64,000 bases of DNA from positions 7,291 through 71,290 of the forward strand of contig JBAXOB010000020.1 in NCBI GenBank assembly GCA_037133475.1, read 5' to 3'. Shown here in pieces: positions 8,047 through 16,286 of the stretch (position 1 is its first letter; the number at the start of each line of letters is the position of its first letter). The notes under the pieces are model-generated. The model had not been told where the DNA came from. It saw only the letters and a program-made list of their open reading frames with translations, and searched no databases. The DNA comes from CAIVAT01 sp037133475 (GTDB taxonomy: Bacteria; Bacteroidota; Bacteroidia; Bacteroidales; FEN-979). Position numbers and translations under genes: made by a program.

Positions 8047-10638
8047 TCAAAGTTTTCCTCCCAGGATAGTGGTCCTCTTTAACCGCTTTACCGTTCCATC
8101 CGGGCTGACAATTTCTGCCAGGATGATATAAAACCCCATAGGCGCCCGGGTTTTCCCGGCCGTCATTCCATCCCAGATAAAAACCGATTCGGCGCCCAGC
8201 AATACGTGGTTGGCCAGTTGTACCACCAACCGTCCCTGTGCATCATAGATCTCAATGCCGGCTGTATTGTCGGGCTCTTTTTCCCGGATGGTAATGGTCA
8301 GCAGGTCGTCATGACCGTCGTTGTCGGGAGAAAAAATGACAGGTTCCGCGATCAGCTCCTGACCGGAATCTCCGGGCCCTGCAACGTGTGAGTTGAGATA
8401 CCCGGGGGTGGCAAATCCCGCTGTTTCAGCCGCCGAATGCCAGTTGTCACGCTGCCCTGAAGGGATATCGGGGCAGCTTCGTTCAAGCGAAACCCCGCTG
8501 GTGGTGATCAGCAGGGGATAATGCATACCGGCATCGTAATTTTCTTTATCGATAACAAGGTTGTTATCCCTCCTGGCAAGGATCACAGTACCCTTTTCAT
8601 CCCCGAGAACAGGGAACCCCGGCATCAGCACAACCGCCTCGGGCGCCGGCGTGTGATAGCGGGCGAGGATATCCGCCGGGTCGGCCGTCAGGGCGATATA
8701 TTCGCCGGGAAACAGGATATACCCGGAAGAGAACAGCGGTTCCGCCCCGGGCAGCGTACCCCCTGCTGTGTCTTTCCCGGAGATGGCCACGCTTTGCAGA
8801 TCGATGACCTTTTCCGACCTGTTGAAAAGTTCAGCAAACCGCGCCCCCCCGGCTGCGGGGTTTGACAGGATTTCGTTGATGACGATGTCGTTCCGGGCCA
8901 CGGTATCCGGTATGGCAAACCTGGCAGAACGGTTGGTATCGGCAGGGTTTCCGGCGCAATCCGTTAAGGTGCCCGAAACACGCAGGATATAGGTGATCCC
9001 GGGTTCAAATGGCCGGTCAAAAACCAGGCCGGCAGCGGAATAAAGCGGAGCGACCGGCTCCACACCGGTGGGATGTAACACCCCGTCGGGGTAAACTGCC
9101 TCCCATCCCGAAGGGGCAAGCAGGCTGGTACTGTCCATTGCCTCCGAAAAAAAAGCCTCCACGGCCGATGGCCCGGTAACCACCGCCCTGCGCAAACAGG
9201 GTGCATCCACATCAGGATCTGACCGGTAGACCGAATTGACTTTTCCCGGAGTTCCACCCGCTGCATCTTCCGACGCACGCCAGTTTTCGCTGCAACCACA
9301 GGGGTTGGCGGGATCCTCCATTTCCAGCGACCACCCGCCTTCCCCCTTAAAAGAGCCCCTGAACCATGCCGGGGTGTACGACACCGCGTGAATGACCCTG
9401 TTCCACCGGTCTTTCAGCGCCAGTGTCGTTCCTTCGTTTGACAGGGAGGTTGAGGAGGTTAATATGACGGCACATTCACCAAATGCCGACAGCAGCGAAT
9501 CCCTGGTGATCAGCAGGAACCCCTTCGCTGGAATTACGACCGCCGGAAAAACCTTTGCGTTTCCACCAATGATAAAGGTCCAGTTCCTCAGGTTTATCGC
9601 GAAGGCAGTCCTGTTGTACAATTCCACATACTCCTCATCGGGCAGCCCGACCGGCGGATCGGGATCGGCCATGATTTCATTGATCACCACGTCAAACGCC
9701 TTTGGCCGGTAATAGCTTACCGGGATCAGCGTATCGGCCATTTTGTTTCCCGCCAGGTCTTTCAAACCGGTGACAGTAAGGGAATTGGTGGCTCCGTCGG
9801 TCATGGGTTCATGAAAATAAAGCGAAACAGCGGGTTTCAGCAGGTTCATCACAGCCGAATCGGGTGTCTGGCCGCCGGGCGAGAGGTGATAGTTTGCCAC
9901 GGTCCCGATGCTTTTTCCCTCCATGTGTTCAGAAAATCCCAGGGTGATCTCCCTGTCGGAAACCACCTCCTGGGCAGTAACCACCGGCGGAATCGAATCA
10001 ATGACGACCGGCCCCGCGTAAAAGTCGTCGAACCAGAATTTTGCCGCATTGCTGGCGGTATACCGGCAATAAACGCCAAACCATCTTACAGGGAAAGAGG
10101 TAATGTCGTAAAAGCCGCCATCCCTGGTATAGTTGAGTCCCCCGGTCGTATCCACAAAAGCCTCCCATCTCCCGGCGTCGTCGCAGGTGATTTTAAACCG
10201 CAGGATATTGGTCGAATGGTTCGTGGTGCAGGAGCTGAACCGGTAGACCTTTTCCTGCAGTTTCCCGGTTTGCCTGACAATATAAATGCTGTCAGCCCCT
10301 CCGCCGGCCTGCAGGAAAAAACCATTCATTTCCGAAACCACACTGATCCTGTCGGCGGTGAGATAGACCCGCGCATAGTTGCCGGAGGAGGTGTTAAAGG
10401 ATAATTTCATCCAGAAATTCCATTCATAATTGTGATATTCCTCACATTCAGTGAATAATACCGATGTATCGCTGCCGGTTGATTTAAGATGAAGCTGGAG
10501 GGCGGCATTCACTTCAAATTGCGAAGTATCCCCCGTCCAGACAGTGTTGCTGGTAAAATTTCCATCAGAGAAATCATCCAATACCTGTGCGGTTGTCACC
10601 AAAGGAAGCAGCAGGCAAACCAGGAAAATGTTTTTCAT
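8047..10638 (-). CDS. Secreted lamin-tail-domain protein with FlgD-like C-terminus
   Basis: Large exported protein of unknown role. A signal peptide is visible (MKNIFLVCLLLPLVTTAQV). An N-terminal beta-sandwich region with FDDF motifs follows, then an Ig-like domain, then a lamin-tail domain starting DVVINEIMADPDPP near residue 316. A second Ig-like domain and a second lamin-tail domain (DIVINEILSNPAAGG near residue 584) come next. The last 90 residues (FSPDNDGHDD, then IEIYDAQGRLV) resemble FlgD-type Ig or gliding-associated C-terminal domains. That suggests passage through the outer membrane by the type IX system, but no canonical sorting tail was recognised. Lamin-tail proteins in Bacteroidota are thought to bind surfaces or nucleic acid. 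The gene stands alone, divergent from asd. Confidence 0.85.
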   Translation of the reverse strand: MKNIFLVCLLLPLVTTAQVLDDFSDGNFTSNTVWTGDTSQFEVNAALQLHLKSTGSDTSVLFTECEEYHNYEWNFWMKLSFNTSSGNYARVYLTADRISVVSEMNGFFLQAGGGADSIYIVRQTGKLQEKVYRFSSCTTNHSTNILRFKITCDDAGRWEAFVDTTGGLNYTRDGGFYDITSFPVRWFGVYCRYTASNAAKFWFDDFYAGPVVIDSIPPVVTAQEVVSDREITLGFSEHMEGKSIGTVANYHLSPGGQTPDSAVMNLLKPAVSLYFHEPMTDGATNSLTVTGLKDLAGNKMADTLIPVSYYRPKAFDVVINEIMADPDPPVGLPDEEYVELYNRTAFAINLRNWTFIIGGNAKVFPAVVIPAKGFLLITRDSLLSAFGECAVILTSSTSLSNEGTTLALKDRWNRVIHAVSYTPAWFRGSFKGEGGWSLEMEDPANPCGCSENWRASEDAAGGTPGKVNSVYRSDPDVDAPCLRRAVVTGPSAVEAFFSEAMDSTSLLAPSGWEAVYPDGVLHPTGVEPVAPLYSAAGLVFDRPFEPGITYILRVSGTLTDCAGNPADTNRSARFAIPDTVARNDIVINEILSNPAAGGARFAELFNRSEKVIDLQSVAISGKDTAGGTLPGAEPLFSSGYILFPGEYIALTADPADILARYHTPAPEAVVLMPGFPVLGDEKGTVILARRDNNLVIDKENYDAGMHYPLLITTSGVSLERSCPDIPSGQRDNWHSAAETAGFATPGYLNSHVAGPGDSGQELIAEPVIFSPDNDGHDDLLTITIREKEPDNTAGIEIYDAQGRLVVQLANHVLLGAESVFIWDGMTAGKTRAPMGFYIILAEIVSPDGTVKRLKRTTILGGKL

Positions 10639-10721
10639 AACCGTTTGTTTCGGGTTAATCCATGATTTCCGAAAAGGTACCCGGTGTGTTCATAAATAAA
10701 TCATGCTGTTTTGATAATTTT

Positions 10722-10729
10722 TATCTTTG
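10722..10729 (+). promoter_or_regulatory. Promoter -7 element of asd
   Basis: TATCTTTG matches the Bacteroidota -7 consensus TAnnTTTG exactly and ends only 12 bases before the asd ATG. The mRNA leader is therefore expected to be very short. No good -33 TTTG was found at the normal spacing. Confidence 0.65.
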
Positions 10730-10741
10730 CAAAAAAAAATA

Positions 10742-11737
10742 ATGAAACTCGCAGTAGTCGGGGCTACCGGTTTGGTAGGCCGGGAAATCCTCAAGGTTCT
10801 GGATGAGCAAAAGCTCTACCCGGAGGTGTTCATTCCTGTTGCTTCTCCCCGATCGGCCGGGCTTCCGGTAGATTTCAACCATAAGCGTTATTTCATTCAC
10901 AGCCACGAGGCTGCCATTGCCGCAAAGCCTGAGATAGCCATATTTTCGGCCGGGGGAGCTGTTTCAAGGGAATGGGCTCCGCGTTATGCCGAAGCCGGGA
11001 TAACGGTTATCGACAATTCCTCTGCGTGGCGCATGGATCCTGCGATCCCGCTGATCGTTCCGGAAATCAACGCCTCGCAGCTGACCCGTCATCACAAGAT
11101 CATCGCCAACCCCAATTGTTCCACGATCCAGCTGGTACTGGTGATGGCTCCGATTCACAGTCGTTATGGAATCAGGCGTGTTGTGGTATCAACCTATCAG
11201 TCGGTAACCGGGACCGGTGCCAAAGCCGTTAAACAGCTCGAAAATGAACGCCGCGGAGTTTCGGGCGAGATGGCCTATCCCCACCCAATCGATATGAACA
11301 TTATCCCCCACGGGGGTGATTTCCTGGAAAGCGGCTATACTTCCGAGGAGGTGAAACTGGTCAATGAGACCCGGAAGATCCTGGATGACAATTCGATCGC
11401 AATTACCGGCACGGTGGTAAGAGTTCCCGTCGTGGGCGGCCATTCCGAATCGGTCAACCTTGAATTGTGCCGGGAATACGAACTTCCGGCCATTTTCGAG
11501 CTCCTCTCCTCCACATCCGGAATTACGGTCCAGGATGATGTGAAACACAACCTCTACCCGATGCCCCTCACCTCAAGGGGGAAAGATGATGTTTTTGTGG
11601 GGCGGATCCGCAGGGACGAATCTCTTCCAAATACGCTGAATCTCTTTATTGTGGCGGATAACCTGAGGAAAGGCGCCGCTACCAATGCCGTGCAGATTGC
11701 CCTCTGGTTATGGAAAAAAGGAATGGCCGGGGATTGA
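10742..11737 (+). CDS. asd: Aspartate-semialdehyde dehydrogenase
   Basis: NADPH-dependent reductive dephosphorylation of aspartyl phosphate to aspartate semialdehyde, the branch point to lysine/diaminopimelate, threonine and methionine. The N-terminal nucleotide-binding loop is AVVGATGLVGREIL. The active-site Cys lies in NPNCSTIQLV, and the substrate-binding stretch PHGGDFLESGYTSEEVK and RVPVVGGHSESVNLEL follow. The length of 331 residues is standard. The start is the ATG at 10742: an in-frame TTG at 10727 lies inside the -7 promoter element and cannot be the start of a transcript from that promoter. Downstream, the stop codon overlaps a TTGA-N6-TCAA palindrome belonging to the crp/fnr promoter region. 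Confidence 0.97.
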   Translation: MKLAVVGATGLVGREILKVLDEQKLYPEVFIPVASPRSAGLPVDFNHKRYFIHSHEAAIAAKPEIAIFSAGGAVSREWAPRYAEAGITVIDNSSAWRMDPAIPLIVPEINASQLTRHHKIIANPNCSTIQLVLVMAPIHSRYGIRRVVVSTYQSVTGTGAKAVKQLENERRGVSGEMAYPHPIDMNIIPHGGDFLESGYTSEEVKLVNETRKILDDNSIAITGTVVRVPVVGGHSESVNLELCREYELPAIFELLSSTSGITVQDDVKHNLYPMPLTSRGKDDVFVGRIRRDESLPNTLNLFIVADNLRKGAATNAVQIALWLWKKGMAGD

Positions 11738-11747
11738 TATATCTCAA
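11734..11747. promoter_or_regulatory. FNR/CRP-type palindrome, distal site of the regulator gene
   Basis: TTGATATATCTCAA is TTGA-N6-TCAA, both half-sites matching the FNR-type core exactly. It overlaps the asd stop codon. It lies about 70 bases upstream of the start point predicted from the -7 box at 11800. A perfect TTGATCAA also occurs at 11756-11763. Confidence 0.6.
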
Positions 11748-11776
11748 TTTATTCATTGATCAAAAGGCCCTAAAAA

Positions 11777-11807
11777 ATTGTTTTATATCAATTTATTATT
11801 AAATTTG
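11777..11807 (+). promoter_or_regulatory. Promoter of the Crp/FNR regulator gene with overlapping operator
   Basis: A TTG at 11778-11780 and TAAATTTG at 11800-11807 are separated by 19 bases, the usual spacing for the Bacteroidota -33 and -7 elements. A second palindrome, TTGTTTTATATCAA at 11778-11791 (one mismatch to TTGA-N6-TCAA), lies over the -33 element. A protein bound there should block RNA polymerase, so negative autoregulation is likely. Confidence 0.6.
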
Positions 11808-11845
11808 TCTGCTAATCAACAAAATGCTCCGAGCAGACAAACCTG

Positions 11846-12541
11846 ATGGTAAATAAATTGCATCATTCTTCCAATTGTGCCGATTGCAACTGTAAGGTTT
11901 CCATCTTTAAAAACTTAAGCCCGCTTGAGCTGGCGCTGATCAACAGCAGCCGGTTCCAGGTCAGTTACAAGGCAGGCGAGATCATTTTCAAGCAGGGAAC
12001 CCCCTCCCCCTATTTTGTTTGCGTGACCTCGGGACTGGCCAAGATCTACATTGAAGGTTATGGCAAAAACCTGATCCTGGCGCTGATCAAACCTGTTGAT
12101 TATATTTTCGGCCCCGGCATTTATGTTGACAACCGTCATTACTATTCGGCATCGGCCGTCGAAGATTGCCAGGCGTGCCTGGTTGATGTCACCATATTTA
12201 AAAAACTGATCCGCGAAAACCCCGATTTTGCCGAAGAGTTCATCAAACGGGTTTCGCTGCAGTCGATTTTCAACTTCGACCAGGTCATCAGCCTTACCCA
12301 AAAACAGATGCATGGTCGTATTGCCGATGTGATCTTTTATCTCTCCGATAAGATCTATTGCCAGAACCCCTTTGAACTGACCATTTCCAGACAGGACCTG
12401 GCCGATCTCTCCGGGATGTCGAAAGAGAGCGCCATCAGGATCTTAAAGGAGTTTAAAGAGGAGGGAATCTTAACCCTGTCAGGCAATACCCTTGAAGTCC
12501 TGAACCCGAAGCAACTGCGCCAGATCAGCGAAACCGGTTGA
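11846..12541 (+). CDS. Crp/FNR-family transcriptional regulator with a possible Fe-S cysteine set
   Basis: 231-residue regulator with a cyclic-nucleotide-binding fold (about 20-145) and a C-terminal winged helix-turn-helix (about 178-205). The recognition helix GMSKESAIRILKEF keeps the Glu and Arg (E194, R198) that read the TGA core in CRP and FNR. The N-terminus has C11-x2-C14-x-C16. In a by-eye alignment of AVEDCQAC with ALETSMVC of E. coli FNR, C111 falls at the fourth cluster ligand (C122). That makes an oxygen- or NO-sensitive Fe-S cluster plausible but unproven, because the first three Cys are spaced differently from FNR. It precedes the cytochrome cluster and is probably its regulator. 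Confidence 0.9.
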   Translation: MVNKLHHSSNCADCNCKVSIFKNLSPLELALINSSRFQVSYKAGEIIFKQGTPSPYFVCVTSGLAKIYIEGYGKNLILALIKPVDYIFGPGIYVDNRHYYSASAVEDCQACLVDVTIFKKLIRENPDFAEEFIKRVSLQSIFNFDQVISLTQKQMHGRIADVIFYLSDKIYCQNPFELTISRQDLADLSGMSKESAIRILKEFKEEGILTLSGNTLEVLNPKQLRQISETG

Positions 12542-12612
12542 TAATAGAATAACAATCAGGGTTTTTCACCCCCTGGTTTCCCTTGATTTTTTCTTTGTAA
12601 ACCTGCATTGAC

Positions 12613-12627
12613 TGTGAATGATTCACA
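12613..12627. promoter_or_regulatory. Perfect inverted repeat upstream of the multihaem cytochrome gene
   Basis: TGTGAATGATTCACA has 7-base arms around one base. The TGTGA halves recall the CRP half-site, but the centre is too short for a standard 6-base CRP/FNR spacer. It may be an operator for a different factor. Confidence 0.35.
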
Positions 12628-12632
12628 CAATG

Positions 12633-12667
12633 TTGATATATGTCAATGAAGCGTTGAGATATATCAG
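12633..12667. promoter_or_regulatory. Tandem FNR/CRP-type palindromes upstream of the multihaem cytochrome gene
   Basis: TTGATATATGTCAA (12633-12646) has two exact half-sites and TTGAGATATATCAG (12654-12667) has one mismatch. Their centres are 21 bases apart, two helical turns, so dimers would bind on the same face. They lie roughly 75 and 96 bases upstream of the predicted start point, distances seen at activated promoters. Confidence 0.6.
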
Positions 12668-12722
12668 TTATTATATTAACAAATCTCACCAACTTATTAA
12701 CAGCTGCGTTGATAATCTTTGA

Positions 12723-12730
12723 TATTTTTG
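12723..12730 (+). promoter_or_regulatory. -7 element of the multihaem cytochrome gene
   Basis: TATTTTTG fits TAnnTTTG, 70 bases before the ATG. No -33 TTTG is present at the normal distance, which fits a promoter that needs an activator bound at the palindromes upstream. Confidence 0.45.
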
Positions 12731-12799
12731 TTCCCGAAACATTTTGCACAAGTTGTCTGCTGCGACACAAACGTATTTATTAACAAAAACTGTAAGAAT

Positions 12800-14167
12800 A
12801 TGAAAAATTTACACAAATTATTTTTTGCTGCCGGGATGATGATCATGGCGGCATGTTTAGTTTTCACTGCATGTACCAAAGAGGGCAAACAGGGTATCCA
12901 GGGTGTTGCCGGTACGAACGGAACAAACGGAACAAACGGAACAAACGGTAAGGATGCCAATGAAACCTGCAAACTTTGCCATGCAAGGTCAGTTGTTGAC
13001 AGTGTCGCCATCCAGTTCGAACTTGCGAAACATAACTGGGGAACAACCGCTTTTTCAGAAGCCGGTGTTGTTGGCTGCGATCCCTGTCATACCGACAAGG
13101 GTTTTGTTTATGTAAGCAAAAACAACATTCCTGCAACCTTTACCCTTACAAATGGAGTATGGGTTAACAACTATGCAACCGTTAATTCCGATGCGATCGG
13201 GAACATCACCTGTTTCACCTGCCACAATAGTTTGCACACTACTTATGGCTATGGCGACATCACGGCTCTCACAACAATCGCCCCGGTTCCCATGACCATG
13301 TATGGCGGAGCGAAAACCATCGATCTTCAGCAGGATGGCGCAAAAAGCAATTTATGCGTAAAATGCCACCAGCCGCGTCCGTTAACCTGCGGTAATGATC
13401 CTGCAGGCAGATTGCTCAATTATGATTCATTAAAGTCCTCCCCCCTTACTGTTATGTATGACAGTGCCAAGGGAGCCAAAAACATCTACCTGAAACCCTC
13501 CTACCGCATGCACATTCACTACGGTGCTGTTGGTGCTGTATTTGCCGGTAAAGGCGCTATTGAATTCGCAGGCACCCTTGCCTATGCCAATTCAAAACAT
13601 ACCACGGTTGCTTCCTGCCCCGACTGCCATATGGCCCCGATGACAGGCATGGCCGGCGGACACTCCTTCAACGTAAGAAATGCAAAGGAATCGGCGTTAA
13701 CTTCAGGTACAACTTTCAACTTCAATGGTTGTAATGTTGCCAATTGCCATGCAACCGACCCCATCACCTCAACTGCTGCAAAATGGACCAACACCAGGAC
13801 CGAAATCAAAGGTCTGCTTGATGCACTTGCTACGAAAATCAATGCTGCCGGCGGCGGACACGATATCCTGCACAAGGATGCCTCCTCAACCAACTTATGG
13901 TGGGGTGTTTCCACTGGCAACTATGACGGATACCTGGATATCTATTCACCGGGCACCAACGATGCCGGATACTGGAGAGATCCCTACAGCACAAACGCTA
14001 CCAATATGACCAAACCTAAATTCCCGAAATTACTGAATGTTCAGACTGGCGCTATTATCAACTTCCAGTTCTGCTTAAGGGAATACAGTTTAGGTATTCA
14101 CAACACCTCTTATGTAAGAGCCCTGTTGACAAACACTGCCCAGGCCCTCACCGCAGCAGGTCTGTAA
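12800..14167 (+). CDS. Multihaem c-type cytochrome lipoprotein with collagen-like linker
   Basis: 455-residue haem lipoprotein. The leader ends at a lipobox-like VFTAC (C25), followed by TKE. Next comes a Gly-X-Y linker (about residues 29-53) containing four GTN triplets, presumably a spacer from the membrane. CxxCH haem sites are at C57, C93, C138, C186 and C273. A sixth possible site at 311-317 is the unusual CNVANCH (CX4CH). The C-terminal GIHNTSYVRALL resembles the HN-x-x-Y-x-x-x-LL end of NrfA/OmcA-like multihaem proteins. It likely faces the cell surface or periplasm and moves electrons; the substrate is unknown. The start is the ATG before NLHKLFF, which gives a proper signal sequence. 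A strong terminator follows. Confidence 0.88.
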   Translation: MKNLHKLFFAAGMMIMAACLVFTACTKEGKQGIQGVAGTNGTNGTNGTNGKDANETCKLCHARSVVDSVAIQFELAKHNWGTTAFSEAGVVGCDPCHTDKGFVYVSKNNIPATFTLTNGVWVNNYATVNSDAIGNITCFTCHNSLHTTYGYGDITALTTIAPVPMTMYGGAKTIDLQQDGAKSNLCVKCHQPRPLTCGNDPAGRLLNYDSLKSSPLTVMYDSAKGAKNIYLKPSYRMHIHYGAVGAVFAGKGAIEFAGTLAYANSKHTTVASCPDCHMAPMTGMAGGHSFNVRNAKESALTSGTTFNFNGCNVANCHATDPITSTAAKWTNTRTEIKGLLDALATKINAAGGGHDILHKDASSTNLWWGVSTGNYDGYLDIYSPGTNDAGYWRDPYSTNATNMTKPKFPKLLNVQTGAIINFQFCLREYSLGIHNTSYVRALLTNTAQALTAAGL

Positions 14168-14189
14168 ACCAATCCTGTTTTTGAAAGAA

Positions 14190-14218
14190 AGGCTTCAGCG
14201 AACCTGAAGCCTTTTTTT
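14190..14218 (+). terminator. Rho-independent terminator after the multihaem lipoprotein gene
   Basis: A 9-bp perfect stem (AGGCTTCAG / CTGAAGCCT) with a 5-base loop is followed by seven T. It should end or strongly reduce transcription before the next cytochrome gene. Confidence 0.9.
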
Positions 14219-14291
14219 CAAATCAGAATCATTCGAGTATTTGAAATCATTTCCAACGAATCTTTAATCGTTCAATCCAAAAAAAAGTATT

Positions 14292-14687
14292 ATGCAAAGC
14301 AAAAAGTTGAAAAAACTGATTATGATCATTTTCGTGCTTTCTATCTTTTCTGCCTGTACGAAGGATGTAATTGTCACGGATCCTCCCACCCTGGCAGCTC
14401 CCGTTCCTCCCAAGCCGGGCCAAACCAGTTACGCGGGGGTCATTCAACCCATCTTTACCGCCAAATGTGCCGGTTGTCATTATTTAGGAGGCGTTGCCCC
14501 CAACCTTGTTACAGGAAAATCTTACCAGGCATTGACGACCTCTCCGGGTATGATCGATACCAGCACCCCATCTAACAGTATCTTATACAAGAAAATGGCA
14601 ACAGGCGGCAGCATGGCTTCAAAATGCACCCCGGCAGATGCCGATTCAGTGCTCAGATGGATCACCCAGGGCGCAATCAACAATTAA
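14292..14687 (+). CDS. Monohaem c-type cytochrome lipoprotein
   Basis: 131-residue lipoprotein. The leader ends at FSAC (C22) followed by TKD, much like the CTKE of the preceding cytochrome, and a proline-rich spacer precedes the domain. One haem site CAGCH lies at 59-63 in IQPIFTAKCAGCHYLGG, the pattern of the c-type cytochrome domain often found in Bacteroidota and Planctomycetes surface lipoproteins. A late Met (GGSMASKC) could be the second haem ligand. The acidic/lysine residues just after the lipid Cys resemble lipoprotein surface-export signals of this phylum, but that is weak evidence. It sits between the multihaem gene and the beta-barrel gene and may pass electrons to or from that complex. 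Confidence 0.85.
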   Translation: MQSKKLKKLIMIIFVLSIFSACTKDVIVTDPPTLAAPVPPKPGQTSYAGVIQPIFTAKCAGCHYLGGVAPNLVTGKSYQALTTSPGMIDTSTPSNSILYKKMATGGSMASKCTPADADSVLRWITQGAINN

Positions 14688-14741
14688 TTGATTTATTCAC
14701 GCTAAGATTCTAGAGAAATGCATACATATACAATTGGAAAA

Positions 14742-15797
14742 ATGAAACGATTATTACTCGGTGCCATCTTTATGCTGTGTGGTCTTGGAATGGTTATCGC
14801 CCAGGACTCAATCCCCCAGTCAACGCAGAAACCATTGGTCAAAGCGCCATTTGAAAGCGGATACTTTATTGCAAACCGTACGGTTGCCCTTGCTCCTGCA
14901 AAAACCCTGGAGCTGGTAATCCAGCACGATTTCGGCACGATCCAGCAGCACTGGAAAGACATGTTCGGCATCTGGGGCGGCTCAAACATCAGGATAGGGT
15001 TCAGCTACACACTGAACAAAAACCTGCAGATCGGCTTCGGTACTTCGAAACTCAAGTTACAGCAGGACTTCAGCATTAAATATGTTGTTGCCCGCCAGCA
15101 AAAAGGTGGCTTTCCCCTTACCATCTCCGTTGCCGGCAATGTAGCCATCGACTGCCGCAACAAATCATTCCTCGGGAACAACAAATTATCCTCCGATCTT
15201 GATTACGCTTCCATCGTTAAGGACACTGCTTTCAGGTCGAGCCTGAACAAACAGGTTGCCCAGAATGAAAAGTCCTTTGGCTTGAATTACATCACCTATA
15301 ACCAGGCAACCACGCTGAAAGGCTCCAATAAAACTGACCTGGCCTCCCTGTTTGACCACACCTTTAAAGCCTCCTACCGTTTCTCATATTTTGCTGAAGC
15401 GCTTTTTGCCCGCAGGTTCTGCAAGGAATTCTCAGCCCAGCTTGGAATTTCGTGGGTTCACTACAACCTGGTCGACCAGGCTGAAATGGCCGAAAACCAT
15501 GTAAATGGCATGAGAAACGACAACATTGATATTTCAGGTCTTGGCCGTCTCAAACTTACCCCGCAGACCTCCATTATCGCCAGCTATTCCCAGCCGGTGT
15601 GGACCTACGTGAACACGGCACCCTGGCCAAATTTTGGTCTCGGCGTTGAAATTTCGACCAGCACCCATACATTCCAGGTTTTCCTCACCTCGGCAAACGG
15701 TCTCGTACCGCAGGAAACCACCATGTATAATCATAACAACCCTTATAACGGCGCCATTCTCCTCGGATTTAACATTTCAAGGCTTTGGACCTTTTAA
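14742..15797 (+). CDS. DUF5777 family outer-membrane beta-barrel protein
   Basis: Predicted outer-membrane barrel. A signal peptide (MKRLLLGAIFMLCGLGMVIAQ) is followed by alternating polar/apolar strands. The family hallmark near the start is ESGYFIANRTVALAPAKTLELVIQHDFGTI-type sequence, here cited only by its parts ESGYFIANRTV and ELVIQHDFG. DUF5777 proteins have no assigned function. The gene is placed among haem lipoproteins and periplasmic cytochromes, so I infer that it may form the barrel of an electron conduit, as MtrB does in other phyla; there is no visible homology to MtrB. I chose the second ATG (14742) because it starts the signal peptide directly; an ATG at 14718 in frame is possible. 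Confidence 0.85.
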   Translation: MKRLLLGAIFMLCGLGMVIAQDSIPQSTQKPLVKAPFESGYFIANRTVALAPAKTLELVIQHDFGTIQQHWKDMFGIWGGSNIRIGFSYTLNKNLQIGFGTSKLKLQQDFSIKYVVARQQKGGFPLTISVAGNVAIDCRNKSFLGNNKLSSDLDYASIVKDTAFRSSLNKQVAQNEKSFGLNYITYNQATTLKGSNKTDLASLFDHTFKASYRFSYFAEALFARRFCKEFSAQLGISWVHYNLVDQAEMAENHVNGMRNDNIDISGLGRLKLTPQTSIIASYSQPVWTYVNTAPWPNFGLGVEISTSTHTFQVFLTSANGLVPQETTMYNHNNPYNGAILLGFNISRLWTF

Positions 15798-15840
15798 CAC
15801 ATGAATTTTTAACCATTTCTAATTAATAAAAACTACCATT

Positions 15841-16257
15841 ATGAAAACAACAACAAAAATTATCACGTTACTCGTAACTGCAATGGTTGTCATGGTATTC
15901 CTCGTTGGCAACACCGTTCTTGCACAGCAGGCAAAAGCAAAAGCATGGCCCGTTGGCGACAAGGATAAAGCTATGAAGGCTCCTGCCAAGGCTGATGTGA
16001 ATGCCGGCAAAGAACTGTGGGCAAAGCACTGCAAATCATGCCACGGAAGCAAAGGACTCGGCGACGGACCAAAAGCCGGCACCCTGAAAACCAACCCCGG
16101 TGATTTCTCAGCAGCTGCCTTCCAGGGTTCAACCGATGGCGAACTTTTCTTCCGTACCAGCAAGGGCCGCGATGAAATGCCCGCTTACGAAAAGAAAATT
16201 CCGGAAGCCAATGAGCGTTGGGCTTTGGTTGCCTTTATGCGCACTTTGAAAAAGTAA
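15841..16257 (+). CDS. Soluble periplasmic monohaem cytochrome c
   Basis: 138-residue class I cytochrome c. A signal peptide ends near AQQ (residue 30). A short Lys-rich linker follows, then CKSCH at 64-68 in KELWAKHCKSCHGSKGLGDG and the axial Met in GRDEMPAYEKK (M113). The fold ends with the typical RWALVAFMRTLKK helix. This kind of small cytochrome shuttles electrons across the periplasm. Its place between the barrel gene and the membrane heptahaem cytochrome fits a carrier linking the inner and outer membrane parts. A hairpin terminator follows the stop codon. Confidence 0.93.
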   Translation: MKTTTKIITLLVTAMVVMVFLVGNTVLAQQAKAKAWPVGDKDKAMKAPAKADVNAGKELWAKHCKSCHGSKGLGDGPKAGTLKTNPGDFSAAAFQGSTDGELFFRTSKGRDEMPAYEKKIPEANERWALVAFMRTLKK

Positions 16258-16286
16258 TTGCATAAAATGATTCAACAATGATTCAC

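Noticed and set aside
12613..12627. TGTGAATGATTCACA as a CRP site
   Set aside because: The half-sites are right for CRP but the one-base centre is too short; kept only as an unassigned inverted repeat.
12914..12950. Short tandem repeats considered as a CRISPR-like array
   Set aside because: The 9-base units are in frame within a coding Gly-X-Y linker and have no spacers.
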